From: Flavitalea plasmicola
GTDB taxonomy: Bacteria > Bacteroidota > Bacteroidia > Chitinophagales > Chitinophagaceae
Direction of reading: 5' to 3'
Assembly: GCF_030546645.1 (NCBI RefSeq)
Contig: NZ_JAUOTO010000006.1
Location: 310,001-374,000, forward strand
Length of the DNA: 64,000 bases
The translations under genes and the position numbers were made by a program. This document shows positions 7,641-15,467 of the stretch, in pieces. The notes below the pieces were generated by a model. That model saw nothing but the letters and a program-made list of their open reading frames with translations, was not told the DNA's origin and did no database searches. The stretch's first letter is position 1; the number at the start of each line of letters is the position of its first letter.

Positions 7641-9398
7641 TTATTCGCCTTTAACCACCCAGCGGATGGCACTTTTAATATATTCTGGAATAACAAACCC
7701 TTCACGTGTAGCCTCAGTCAGTTCCAACTCCACAGCCAGCTGATGGGCCAGTTCGCTTTTGGCCTTATTGTCTGCTACCTTTTGTACAAAGGCTCGGCCG
7801 TGAGTTTCGAGTGTAGGTCCGGCAACAATATTACGCTTTGCTTTTGGTTTAAGATTCTCAAAAATACCAAGCAAGATGTCCTTGTTGTTACCTTGAAGGA
7901 ATAGCTCATACTCAAAGGTGACCGTACCTAAAAACACTTTAAGTGAACCATTCTCAAGTGCCACTGCATTTGCCGCTCTTGGGCTCTCATCATCCGTCGG
8001 CTCCCCGCGATCATCATCAGTAATAATGGCGCATCGCGCTGCCAGTCTACGAGCTTGGTCAGGGTCGTTAAAAAGCTTCCCAAAATGCTCGAATGCTACT
8101 CCATTTACATTGACGATTTCCACCCCTGCTTTGTCCAAATCATATTCAGATCCCATCATTCGAGAAAAGATGGGTAGTAACAATGCCTCCGATATACCTT
8201 CCACCAGAAGCACCCCGTTGGCAAAGAACAATTGAGATTTTGTAACATCCAGAAACTTGTGTAGATATCGTTTATTGTCAGGGCTTAAGGGGGAGCGCAA
8301 CACCGGTAGTGCTGTCACCTTACCTCCTTGATGTTGTAAGACAATCAGGGAATCCAAGTCGGCTTTAGCCGTAATTGTGGGTGAATGAGAAGAAATAAAT
8401 ACCTGGAAGTGTTCCTGATTCAAAGTATGGAGATAATTAAAGAGAATGTTTTGCAGCTGCGGATGCAAATGGGCCTCTGGCTCTTCAATAAGCAAGGCCA
8501 TATAGGAGGTGGGATCCACTTCAGCTTTTTGTTTGAGATGACCTAATATTGTCGCCGTATAGATTAGGTTATTATAACCCAATCCGTTTTGGTAAAGATC
8601 AAAATATTTCTGTTTTGTCTGGTCTCCCGCTAGGACCTCGTTGGAGAAGACTGGCATCCTGACCTGCAGGTTTTCAACGATTCGTTTAAATTCAAAAGGT
8701 AAAAAATCTAAATCGACATCCTGTTCTTTGCCTCTTATGGTGGTTTCCAACAGGTGTGTGTTAATCTTACCTTTACCGTCGTCGACAACCGTCTTCCACT
8801 CCTCATCGTCATTTAAGGCTGATCTTACCTTTCCAGAAAGGGATTTTCGCTTGTCGGGATTTGTAACAATGTTTAAAAACAACTGACCAATTTTACTTCC
8901 TCTGATTGGCTTGAGGTGTTGGACCGCATCGCGGAGCGGTTCTAAGTAAACATAATAGAAGAGATCAAGGACTTCCGGGTCTGGCCGTTGCCCTTCAGTT
9001 GCGCCTCCCCAATACCGCCGGCGAATTTTACTGTTACCATTTAGCTCCTCTACATGAAACCTAAAGTGCAGTTGAAGGTCTTCATAACCTTCCTCGGTGA
9101 TCGCATATAAGTCATGGAACCAGCCTTTCTCATCGGGATCAGTGATTGTAAAGTATAGGTCAAAGCCAATCTCGCAGGGCGGTGGATCACACGTCCCTCT
9201 ATCAACATAGAAATCAGAGAAGTCAATACTGATATCTCGCCAACTGCTTCCATACGAAAGACAAATTCGCAATGCATCAATAATGGCAGATTTTCCAGCG
9301 TTGTTTTCTCCGATCAAGACATTTACGCCCTTCTGGAAATTTAGGGCTACAGATTCGATGGAACGAAAGTTTTTTATTACAAAGGCTTGTAGGAACAT
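7641..9398 (-). CDS. gajA: GajA-like OLD-family ATPase/TOPRIM nuclease (Gabija type)
   Basis: A 585-residue protein with an N-terminal ABC-type ATPase and a C-terminal TOPRIM domain. Visible motifs are Walker A GENNAGKS (residues 30-37), Walker B LIEEPEAHLHP, the H-loop SSHSP, the TOPRIM glutamate in LLVEGISEALLLP and the acidic DDDRGEP block. This is class 2 OLD architecture, and its length matches GajA (near 580 residues). In Gabija, GajA is the DNA endonuclease, held inactive by cellular nucleotides and released when phage replication depletes them. It is the first gene of the four-gene minus-strand run 9398-3269, and the helicase follows without a gap. Confidence 0.88.
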   Translation of the reverse strand: MFLQAFVIKNFRSIESVALNFQKGVNVLIGENNAGKSAIIDALRICLSYGSSWRDISIDFSDFYVDRGTCDPPPCEIGFDLYFTITDPDEKGWFHDLYAITEEGYEDLQLHFRFHVEELNGNSKIRRRYWGGATEGQRPDPEVLDLFYYVYLEPLRDAVQHLKPIRGSKIGQLFLNIVTNPDKRKSLSGKVRSALNDDEEWKTVVDDGKGKINTHLLETTIRGKEQDVDLDFLPFEFKRIVENLQVRMPVFSNEVLAGDQTKQKYFDLYQNGLGYNNLIYTATILGHLKQKAEVDPTSYMALLIEEPEAHLHPQLQNILFNYLHTLNQEHFQVFISSHSPTITAKADLDSLIVLQHQGGKVTALPVLRSPLSPDNKRYLHKFLDVTKSQLFFANGVLLVEGISEALLLPIFSRMMGSEYDLDKAGVEIVNVNGVAFEHFGKLFNDPDQARRLAARCAIITDDDRGEPTDDESPRAANAVALENGSLKVFLGTVTFEYELFLQGNNKDILLGIFENLKPKAKRNIVAGPTLETHGRAFVQKVADNKAKSELAHQLAVELELTEATREGFVIPEYIKSAIRWVVKGE

Positions 9399-9554
9399 AA
9401 TGGGGTTTTAGCAAATCGTAGGTAGGCAATATAACTTTAAAAATCAAGAAAAATTACCGTGAAAACACCTGAAGTTAGTCTATCAAGAATCCAGTTCAAG
9501 ACCCCATAAATCAAGAAAAGTGATCTTCTAATCCGGGCTAAAGAAGATTACGCT

Positions 9555-9591
9555 GGGCTTTTACCGGTATCGGAGGCCAGATTAAAAGCCC
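9555..9591. other. Inverted repeat upstream of the Gabija-type operon
   Basis: Arms GGGCTTTTA (9555-9563) and TAAAAGCCC (9583-9591) are perfect complements around a 19-base loop. The element lies between the end of the gene at 9636 and the gajA start at 9398. No T-run follows on either strand, so a regulatory or structural role fits better than a simple terminator. Confidence 0.4.
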
Positions 9592-9635
9592 AAGACAATA
9601 GAATAGAATGGATATTTTTTCCGGCACAAAGACTC

Positions 9636-10283
9636 CTACCATCGAAAACAATCTGAAGGAATGGCTGGACAGGCTTCCACAAACATCCTCTCCATTTTAT
9701 TGGCCTTAACAATGGTTACCGGGTGAACATTCCCCTTTTGGAGGCTGCATAGTAGGTTCATCTTTAGTTTTTCATCCTGCAGCTCCCGGATCGGATAGGT
9801 ACTTAGGGCTTTTTCCAGATCATACCCATAATTCTCTCCGTACTGGCGAACCTTGTAGTTGGTATTATCGCGTGTCCTTTGAGAAAAAGATAATTGTATC
9901 CAGGTGGAGTATTTTGCATCATCGGAATCCCAAAGAGTCGTAATGACCGACCTTCCCTGCAAAAGATTAAAGGCTTCCTTAAATGTAACTCCGCTTCCAT
10001 TCTTAATGTGGAACGTTTGCCTTCTGGTAATCATGGGGGCAGTATCACAAATTAGCAACGCATCGAATTTGATGAAGAAATACATGTCGAAGTTGTCGGA
10101 CTTCCGAAAGAATAGGGTGGCCTGTATTGTGCTCCATTCATCAAAACAGGCGGCTGTCTGTAATTGAAACGCTGCCGTACCATTTTGAATCTCTATGTCC
10201 AATCGGTCACTGGAAGCAATCGCTTCCCCAAACCCCAGGTATCTAAGTTTCTCTTTCAGCAAGAGAATATTTCCATTGTTCAT
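9636..10283 (-). CDS. Mobile-element-associated protein of unknown function, C-terminus probably frameshifted
   Basis: A 215-residue soluble protein. The blocks LLKEKLRYLGFGE, FRKSDNFDMYFFIKFDA, the glycine/threonine-rich GSGVTFKEAFNLLQGR, and YGENYGYDLEKALSTYPIRE recall a family I know from Bacteroidota conjugative and integrative elements; no biochemical role is established. As I remember it, the family continues after MFVEA with NPQ and a strand ending in D. Here it ends CPAIPSDCFRW, while the +1 frame continues QPFLQIVFDGRSLCAGKN and stays open to about 9552, which suggests a one-base frameshift near 9665. Its presence supports a mobile-element origin for the region. Confidence 0.6.
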   Translation of the reverse strand: MNNGNILLLKEKLRYLGFGEAIASSDRLDIEIQNGTAAFQLQTAACFDEWSTIQATLFFRKSDNFDMYFFIKFDALLICDTAPMITRRQTFHIKNGSGVTFKEAFNLLQGRSVITTLWDSDDAKYSTWIQLSFSQRTRDNTNYKVRQYGENYGYDLEKALSTYPIRELQDEKLKMNLLCSLQKGNVHPVTIVKANKMERMFVEACPAIPSDCFRW

Positions 10284-10416
10284 AAAAGAGCTTTTAATTT
10301 ATCCAGAATATCCGTGCGCCTGTTCGGATTATTTCAATTATTTGCTAATACAACAAAGTTTCCTATAGCCTTTGATACATGAACGCGCTTACGGGTTCTG
10401 GGATCGAATATTGTTG

Positions 10417-10707
10417 CTACTTACGCTGTTCCGCTTCGCTATTTTTCAGGAGTAAAAAAGCAGCTTCGAAAAGTAATTCAACGTTCTTAAGGAACAAAAG
10501 AAGGTCTGCTCGTTTTTCTGGATAACAAAATGGAGGCGTATCCGTTGTCAGGCAAGTTTCGAGAATGTCCTTCTGTAGCTGCCGAAGATCAGCCAGATGA
10601 TAATCGCAGAAAAATCTATGCAGGAAAGTTATTGGGGCCTTCTTAAATTCCTGTGATAGCCGAACAGGCTGGTTATAGAATTGAAGATGTTCTAAATAAT
10701 GTGACAT
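10417..10707 (-). CDS. Small mobile-element-type hypothetical protein
   Basis: A 96-residue helical protein with a FYNQPVRLSQEFKKAP start and a HRFFCDYHLADLRQLQKDIL centre. Proteins of this size and pattern occur in Bacteroidota integrative elements next to conjugation genes; I recall the pattern but no function. There is no signal peptide and no membrane segment. It sits about 130 bp upstream of, and in the same direction as, the gene at 10283. Confidence 0.5.
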   Translation of the reverse strand: MSHYLEHLQFYNQPVRLSQEFKKAPITFLHRFFCDYHLADLRQLQKDILETCLTTDTPPFCYPEKRADLLLFLKNVELLFEAAFLLLKNSEAEQRK

Positions 10708-10998
10708 GAGGATTAATCGGTTTAATATTTTAAAAATATGGGTACGGAATTCAATTTAAAAAGCCGATGCATGTCCGATTAACCCTAGCAAAATAAATAG
10801 GGTTGGGACTCACCCAGCCTTTTGTCCGACAGGTCCTGACAAGACCCACCATCTTGCGATGGCCAAACACAAAGACATAAGTAAGCCCAACCCCATTGCA
10901 ATATAGGGATTGGGCGCTTAACTTACTCTCGCGTTTGTTGAATTGTCAGGTTCGTCGGGCGAGACTCGTAGAAGCGCTTAACTCTATATATGTAAATA

Positions 10999-11014
10999 CA
11001 ACTAACGTTAGTTG
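10999..11014. promoter_or_regulatory. Perfect 16-bp palindrome, candidate operator
   Basis: CAACTAACGTTAGTTG is fully self-complementary (two 8-base arms, no spacer). It lies 119 bp upstream of the XRE start. Size and symmetry fit a dimeric helix-turn-helix repressor site. Confidence 0.45.
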
Positions 11015-11067
11015 AAAAGAATATTGGATTGCTATGCTTATACGAATATAAGAAGAAAAAATTAAAT

Positions 11068-11085
11068 AATGGTACAGGTACCATT
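11068..11085. promoter_or_regulatory. Perfect 8+2+8 palindrome in the XRE promoter region
   Basis: AATGGTAC and GTACCATT are perfect inverted arms around AG, 47 bp upstream of the XRE start codon. The following TAAATTTT resembles the Bacteroidota -7 box TAnnTTTG, so a protein bound here would overlap the promoter. Autoregulation by the adjacent XRE protein is the simplest reading, but it is inference. Confidence 0.5.
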
Positions 11086-11132
11086 GTAAATTTTCGAATA
11101 ATATCTTCACTTGCCCTATAAAGTGGAGGGAA

Positions 11133-11357
11133 ATGACTAAGATCGAACAATATATAATAGATCAGGTCCGGGAAAAAAGAAAAGAAGTAGGGCTTTCACA
11201 AATCGAATTGTCCCAAAAACTGGGAATGAGTGACAGTTTCGTTTCCCATGTTGAAACACCTAGCCGGCGGGCCAAGTATAATATTAATCATTTGAACGCG
11301 CTGGCCAAAGTTTTCAAATGTTCTCCCCGAGAATTCTGGCCAGAGAAACCATTATAG
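11133..11357 (+). CDS. XRE-family helix-turn-helix regulator
   Basis: A 74-residue Cro/C1-type DNA-binding protein. IEQYIIDQVREKRKEVGLSQ is followed by the HTH pair IELSQKLGMSDSFVSHVE (residues about 23-40) and the closing helices NHLNALAKVFKCSPREFW. It has no effector domain, as is usual for regulators of mobile elements and toxin-antitoxin operons. The start is supported by GGAGGG just before ATG. Two palindromes lie upstream. It may control itself and possibly the divergent island genes. Confidence 0.85.
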   Translation: MTKIEQYIIDQVREKRKEVGLSQIELSQKLGMSDSFVSHVETPSRRAKYNINHLNALAKVFKCSPREFWPEKPL

Positions 11358-11380
11358 TATTTACTTGCTCAATTTATAAA

Positions 11381-12013
11381 ATGAGACCATTATATTTTGT
11401 ATTGTTAACCTTGAGCTTGTCCAAGTGTAGCTATTCGCAAAAAGAATTTGAAGGTGAAATCGTTTATGGACTTGAAACCATAAAAAAGGACAGTTCCTTT
11501 GATGATTACAATTTGAGGGCAGCTGGAGCAGCTAAGACAATTTGTATATATAAGAGAGGTAGCTTTATTAATAGGCCGGACGCCGGGACTCTCGAGTACT
11601 ATTATTTCAAACAAGTTGACAACAAGGTATATTCAAAGTACAAAGATCTGGATACGCTTTTTTATGAGCCGGGGGACCGACTACTCGCATCCCAAGACTC
11701 TCTCTATACTACCAATATTGAATATAACACAGATACGATACTGGGATATATTTGTAATCGGTTTGTTTTGAAATCAGCCAAACTTACACTTACGCTTATT
11801 TTCTCACCCCGATTATATGTTAATCCTATATGGTTTAAGCATACAAAGTTCAGCTATTATGATATCATATACTTGCAGACGCATTCTTTATTCTTAAAAT
11901 CCATTGCTGAGTTTGACAGATTTATTTCAATCCTTGCAGCGGAAAGAATTCAAATGAGGAAAGTGGACGATAAGGAATTCCCGGATATAAGTCGCCTACC
12001 TAAAGCATTATGA
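11381..12013 (+). CDS. Secreted hypothetical protein
   Basis: The ATG at 11381 opens with a short signal peptide (MRPLYFVLLTLSLSKCSYSQ), giving a 210-residue exported protein. An upstream in-frame ATG would overlap the XRE gene and precede the signal peptide, so it is rejected. The mature part starts KEFEGEIVYGLETIKKD and continues with alternating strands, reminiscent of Bacteroidota GLPGLI or DUF4412-type periplasmic proteins, but I see no diagnostic motif. It follows the XRE gene by 23 bp and may be cotranscribed. Function unknown. Confidence 0.6.
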   Translation: MRPLYFVLLTLSLSKCSYSQKEFEGEIVYGLETIKKDSSFDDYNLRAAGAAKTICIYKRGSFINRPDAGTLEYYYFKQVDNKVYSKYKDLDTLFYEPGDRLLASQDSLYTTNIEYNTDTILGYICNRFVLKSAKLTLTLIFSPRLYVNPIWFKHTKFSYYDIIYLQTHSLFLKSIAEFDRFISILAAERIQMRKVDDKEFPDISRLPKAL

Positions 12014-12027
12014 TCTCGTTCAGAGTG

Positions 12028-12774
12028 CTATATCTTAATGACCGACGTATCATCCAGCACCTTGAATAATAACGATGCCAATGCCAAAATTTCAATGCAT
12101 TTTTCTTTTGAAATATTCCATTCCTTTGCTGTCTCATGTGATGTTGGGTTACGGAACCCTGCCATTAAGCCAGCTGACAAGAACATAATCCCGTCCTGCT
12201 CGTCTTTTTCAGTAGTGGTAGTGTAAGAATTTACTCGAAGGTTACCTTTTTCACTAAAAACCCACAACATTAGAGGCCTTCCGTCCTTTTCACACCCGGA
12301 CATATTTTTTACCGCCTGATTATATGCTTTACAAGCTTCGTTAACGGCATTGGAATAATGACCACGTTTAAATAGGGAAGAACAATGATTGATAATCTCC
12401 GGGTGAAAATTCAGTATTTGGGCAAGCTCTTTATCAGAATAATCATAAGTCACTTTTTCCACATAACCACCGTCCTTTAGGATTTTATCGACCTTTTCAG
12501 TGTTGAAGCCACTGGTGATGATTTTCAGCAAATGGAGAATATACCCAACTTTTTCTGAATCCGAGAGATCTTCCCTGTTCGCAATTGTCATGAAAAAATT
12601 ATACATGACGGCCAGTCCACCGCTCATCATCTTGGGATCATAATAATTACCCACTGGCTCATCAAATATAGAAGCCCAAGACCTAGCCAGATGCTCCGGA
12701 GTATACCGCCCACCTAAAGGCAGAGCGGAATAAGTTTGCGCTAATTGTAATGCGATATACTTCCATCTAACCAT
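12028..12774 (-). CDS. TIGR02391-family (Abi-like) protein
   Basis: A 248-residue protein. The C-terminal half shows the TIGR02391 pattern: LFKRGHYSNAVNEACKAYNQ, GCEKDGRPLMLWVF, then the QDGIMFLSAGLMAGFRNPTSH block with the family's GxRNPxxH motif. This domain resembles the C-terminal part of some abortive-infection proteins and is predicted to be HEPN-like; the RNxxxH arrangement (RNPTSH) fits a HEPN ribonuclease motif. The N-terminal half is unrecognised. The gene is convergent with 11381-12013 and is the last island gene before the tRNA-Asn. Confidence 0.7.
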   Translation of the reverse strand: MVRWKYIALQLAQTYSALPLGGRYTPEHLARSWASIFDEPVGNYYDPKMMSGGLAVMYNFFMTIANREDLSDSEKVGYILHLLKIITSGFNTEKVDKILKDGGYVEKVTYDYSDKELAQILNFHPEIINHCSSLFKRGHYSNAVNEACKAYNQAVKNMSGCEKDGRPLMLWVFSEKGNLRVNSYTTTTEKDEQDGIMFLSAGLMAGFRNPTSHETAKEWNISKEKCIEILALASLLFKVLDDTSVIKI

Positions 12775-12819
12775 AATTTTTCCACATTAAAGGTGTATCA
12801 AAATATGTATCAAATGAAA

Positions 12820-12852
12820 AGGCACCTATAACCTATACAGTCACAAGTGCCT
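12820..12852 (-). terminator. Weak hairpin downstream of tRNA-Asn
   Basis: AGGCAC and GTGCCT pair around a 21-base loop and are followed on the minus strand by TTTTC. This is in position to end the tRNA-Asn transcript, having replaced the stronger ancestral terminator now at 1925-1946. The stem is only six base pairs, so the call is tentative. Confidence 0.4.
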
Positions 12853-12859
12853 AATTATC

Positions 12860-12874
12860 AGCTCCCCCTGCTGG
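12860..12874. repeat. attR-like site within tRNA-Asn 3' end
   Basis: AGCTCCCCCTGCTGG is the right-hand copy of the 15-bp direct repeat, covering the acceptor 3' strand and part of the T-arm of tRNA-Asn. The tRNA stays intact because the incoming element supplied the same bases. Confidence 0.65.
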
Positions 12875-12935
12875 ACTTGAACCAGCGACCCTCTGATTAA
12901 CAGTCAGATGCTCTAACCAACTGAGCTAAGGAGGA
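12862..12935 (-). tRNA. tRNA-Asn (GTT)
   Basis: The minus strand folds as a complete 74-nt cloverleaf. The acceptor TCCTCCT pairs with AGGGGGA (one G-T pair), the D-arm contains GCTCAGTTGGTTAGAGC, and the anticodon loop CTGTTAA carries GTT. The T-arm contains GGTTCAAGTCC, and the discriminator is G. No CCA is encoded. Its 3' end matches the repeat at 1964-1978 and is the inferred integration target of the island. Confidence 0.95.
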
Positions 12936-13001
12936 TTATATCTTTCTCACCCCTCCCGGACATAAACAAACCACCCGCACAAACCTCTCCAAAAGGGGAC
13001 G

Positions 13002-13030
13002 CAAAAATAAGGAATTTTACCCTTTCAAAA
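13002..13030 (-). promoter_or_regulatory. Bacteroidota-type promoter for tRNA-Asn
   Basis: On the minus strand TTTTG (13026-13030) and TATTTTTG (13002-13009, fitting TAnnTTTG) are 16 bp apart. The start point would fall about 60 bp upstream of the tRNA 5' end. This matches the -33/-7 pattern used by the Bacteroidota housekeeping sigma factor. Confidence 0.5.
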
Positions 13031-13049
13031 CCCCCTCACCTAAAAAAAC

Positions 13050-13415
13050 TTAGAACCATTTCTTAAAAAATCCACCCCCCTCCTCAAACCCCACATAGAT
13101 CCCATCTTCCCTCACCTCCACCGGGTAGGTCTTCAACCGATACCCCTCCCCATTCACGTCCTTCCCCCCGTTCTGCAGGTTGAATTTCAGCTGATGCACC
13201 GGGCACACCACCTGGCAGGCCCCCACCAGGTACCCATCCGTCATCGGCGCCCCCGCATGCGGACACGTATGGGCAAAACCAAACCATACCTCCTTAAACC
13301 GCGCCAGGCAAACCTTCACATCCCCTGCCAAAACCTCCGCAATCTCCCCGGGTGACCATTGTAAATCCTCGGCAGCTTCCGCCACCTTATGCCATGTATA
13401 CTTCTTAGAGCCCAT
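13050..13415 (-). CDS. Rieske [2Fe-2S] ferredoxin-like protein
   Basis: A 121-residue soluble protein with both halves of the Rieske cluster-binding motif: C51-P-H53 and C71-P-V-H74. A closing strand GEGYRLKTYPVEVREDGIYV follows. There is no signal peptide or transmembrane anchor, so it is a cytoplasmic electron-transfer protein of the nitrite-reductase-small-subunit/dioxygenase-ferredoxin type. It overlaps the end of hflX by 11 bp, so the two are cotranscribed. The electron partner is not in the window. Confidence 0.9.
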   Translation of the reverse strand: MGSKKYTWHKVAEAAEDLQWSPGEIAEVLAGDVKVCLARFKEVWFGFAHTCPHAGAPMTDGYLVGACQVVCPVHQLKFNLQNGGKDVNGEGYRLKTYPVEVREDGIYVGFEEGGGFFKKWF

Positions 13416-14625
13416 TTAAAAAATCTAAAGTTTTATAAGGATACCTCGCCTTGTACATTTCCCTCACCTTGTCCAGCATCGTCCGCCGCAGCTCATCGAT
13501 ATTCCGCTTTTCCGTGGCCGAAACAAAGACCGCATTGCCATTGGTTTCCCGCTCCCACCGCTCCCGCAGCTCCGACATGATCTCCTGTTTCACCCCCTCT
13601 TCCAGCCAGGGATCGAAAACCTTCTTCTCATATTCATCGATCTTGTTGAAGACCACCAGCATCGGCTTATCAAAAGCCTCCAGCTCCTGCAACGTCTTAT
13701 TCACCACGCCCAGCTGCTCTTCATATCCCGGATGCGAGACGTCCACCACATGCAGCAGGATATCCGCTTCCCGCACCTCATCCAGGGTGCTTTTAAAGCT
13801 CTCCACCAGGTGATGGGGCAATTTCCGGATAAAACCCACCGTGTCGGACAGCAAAAAGGGCGTCGTCTCAAAAACCACTTTTCGCGTAGTCGTATCCAGG
13901 GTGGCAAAAAGCTTGTTCTCCGCAAAAACCTCGCTCTTGCTCAGCAGGTTCATCAGCGTGGATTTACCCACGTTGGTGTACCCCACCAGGGCGACCCGGA
14001 TGAATTCACCACGGTCTTTGCGCTGGGTAAATGCCTGTTTATCAATCTCTTTCAGCCGCCGCCGCAGCAAGGAGATCTTATCCTTGACGATCCGCCGGTC
14101 CGTTTCTATTTCCGTTTCACCGGGACCCCGGGTGCCGATGCCGCCTCCCAACCGTTCCAGGTGCTTCCACATGCCCCGGAGGCGAGGAAGAAGATATTGA
14201 TATTGAGCAAGTTCCACCTGAAGCTTCGCCTGGGCCGTCTTGGCCCGGCTGGCGAAAATATCCAGGATCAGGTCGCTCCGGTCGATCGTCTTGGTATCCA
14301 GGACCTTTTCAATGGCCGAGATCTGCGATCCGGAAAGTTCGTCGTCGAAGATCACCACCTGGATGTCTTTCAGCTGGATATAGGTCTTGATCTCCTCTAG
14401 CTTGCCTTTGCCTACAAAGGTCTTGCTGTCAGGGTGTTCTAATTTCTGGGTAAAACGTTTCAGCGTCATCGCCCCGGCCGTCTCCGCCAGAAAGGCCAGT
14501 TCGTCCAGGTATTCCTTCGACTGCTCCTCCGTCTGGGTCTTATGGATCAAGCCCACCAGCACCGCCCGTTCCGCCTTCTGAATACTGTTCTTCTTATCTA
14601 TCAAAATACATGATTTGGACGGCAA
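13405..14625 (-). CDS. hflX: Ribosome-associated GTPase HflX
   Basis: About 400 residues with the HflX layout: an N-terminal HflX domain (GKGKLEEI, IFDDELSGSQ), a glycine-rich linker GGGIGTRGPGETEIE, and a GTPase domain with G1 GYTNVGKS, G3 DTVGF, G4 NKID and G5 VSATE. HflX binds ribosomes and splits or rescues stalled ones under stress. The start is not certain: the frame opens with TTG at 14625, and a second TTG at 14604 gives an N-terminus (IDKKNSIQKAERAVL) closer to what I expect for the family. No ATG precedes the conserved region. Confidence 0.93.
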   Translation of the reverse strand: MPSKSCILIDKKNSIQKAERAVLVGLIHKTQTEEQSKEYLDELAFLAETAGAMTLKRFTQKLEHPDSKTFVGKGKLEEIKTYIQLKDIQVVIFDDELSGSQISAIEKVLDTKTIDRSDLILDIFASRAKTAQAKLQVELAQYQYLLPRLRGMWKHLERLGGGIGTRGPGETEIETDRRIVKDKISLLRRRLKEIDKQAFTQRKDRGEFIRVALVGYTNVGKSTLMNLLSKSEVFAENKLFATLDTTTRKVVFETTPFLLSDTVGFIRKLPHHLVESFKSTLDEVREADILLHVVDVSHPGYEEQLGVVNKTLQELEAFDKPMLVVFNKIDEYEKKVFDPWLEEGVKQEIMSELRERWERETNGNAVFVSATEKRNIDELRRTMLDKVREMYKARYPYKTLDFLNGL

Positions 14626-14632
14626 AGGTAAT

Positions 14633-14656
14633 AAAAAACGCCCCGGTAGGGGCGTC
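14633..14656 (-). terminator. Intrinsic terminator of the outer-membrane barrel gene
   Basis: On the minus strand GACGCCCC, a TACC loop, and GGGGCG are followed by six T. It lies between the barrel gene ending at 14682 and hflX, so hflX must have its own promoter in the short remaining gap or be served by readthrough. Confidence 0.75.
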
Positions 14657-14681
14657 CAAAAATATCTTATAAAAACCTTAA

Positions 14682-15467
14682 TTACAATCCGCTCAGCATG
14701 ATCCCGAAAGAATAGGGGAATACCGAAGGGCCGGCATTGGCCTTTATCAGGGTGTTGATCTGGTACTGGCCGAAGATCCCAAACACGCCCTTGCTGATCC
14801 GGGCGGTAGCCGCCAGCTTGGTGCTGTTGAAATACTGCTTGGAAGCTTCCTTTTCCGTATAGTTGCCGATGGTCTGCCCAAAGCTGTTCTGACGGGTCTT
14901 GCCCTTGGTATGTGCGCTCAGCATCAGCCCGATCTTGGCGCCGACGGCGAACTTCCAGCTGCTGTTCATATTCTCCGGGTCCATGGCGAACCGAAGCTCG
15001 ATGGGCGCTTCCAGGTACGTCGTCACCAGCTTGAATTTCTTCCAGTGGTCCGTCTGTGATTCGTCCGAAAAGGCCAGCGTCGGATTATTGGCCGCTATCC
15101 GCACATACTGTTTGTTGAAGAAGATATTGCTGGACCCGATACCCAGACCCGCTCCCACGCTAAATCGGGGGTCGGTCTTGAAAGGGAAGTCAAACATGAA
15201 GTAGAAGTTGCCGCTCCGGTTGAACCCCTGGATATGCATACTATCCGCCGCCTGCGCCCAGTTGTCATACCCCAGCTGGACCATGAAATGGTCGGCGGCG
15301 CGCTTGCCCAAATTCACTTTGCTCCAGTCTTTTTTACCGGAGCTTGTCGTTGTCGGCGCCGGGGTGGCCGGCTTGACGATAGGTTTTGCGACGGAATCTT
15401 TTTGTTGAGCGAGTGCAGCAGTAGTAATGGCCAGAAAAGCTATTGCAGTTACAAAATGCTTCTTCAT
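14682..15467 (-). CDS. Outer-membrane beta-barrel protein
   Basis: A 261-residue exported protein. The ATG at 15467 is chosen because it starts a clean signal peptide (MKKHFVTAIAFLAITTAALAQ). A Pro/Thr-rich linker follows, then a region of alternating strands with many aromatic and glycine residues (FYFMFDFPF, SVGAGLGIGSS, KFAVGAKIGLMLSA), ending PYSFGIMLSGL. This is the PorT/OmpW-like barrel pattern common in Bacteroidota. Partner and cargo are unknown. It stands alone, with a terminator behind it. Confidence 0.75.
   Translation of the reverse strand: MKKHFVTAIAFLAITTAALAQQKDSVAKPIVKPATPAPTTTSSGKKDWSKVNLGKRAADHFMVQLGYDNWAQAADSMHIQGFNRSGNFYFMFDFPFKTDPRFSVGAGLGIGSSNIFFNKQYVRIAANNPTLAFSDESQTDHWKKFKLVTTYLEAPIELRFAMDPENMNSSWKFAVGAKIGLMLSAHTKGKTRQNSFGQTIGNYTEKEASKQYFNSTKLAATARISKGVFGIFGQYQINTLIKANAGPSVFPYSFGIMLSGL

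Larger units (their letters stand above)
10708..11132. other. Gene-free regulatory stretch with a hairpin and two palindromes
   Basis: This 425-bp interval separates the minus-strand gene at 10707 from the plus-strand XRE gene at 11133. It holds an imperfect hairpin at 10881-10926 (GTAAGCCCAACCC pairing with GGGATTGGGC...CTTAC) and two perfect palindromes at 10999-11014 and 11068-11085. I see no gene in it. A structured small RNA around the hairpin is possible but not supported further. Confidence 0.45.
1964..12874. mobile_element. Putative tRNA-Asn genomic island carrying defence genes
   Basis: The region is bounded by the direct repeat of the tRNA-Asn 3' end, is clearly more AT-rich than the DNA from 13,000 onward, and holds only accessory genes: UDG-like, AlbA_2, Gabija pair, mobile-element-type proteins, XRE regulator and TIGR02391 protein. 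No integrase, excisionase or relaxase is visible, so the element is probably degenerate or mobilised in trans. The DNA left of 1964 is AT-rich too, so a second, older element may lie beside it. Confidence 0.55.
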
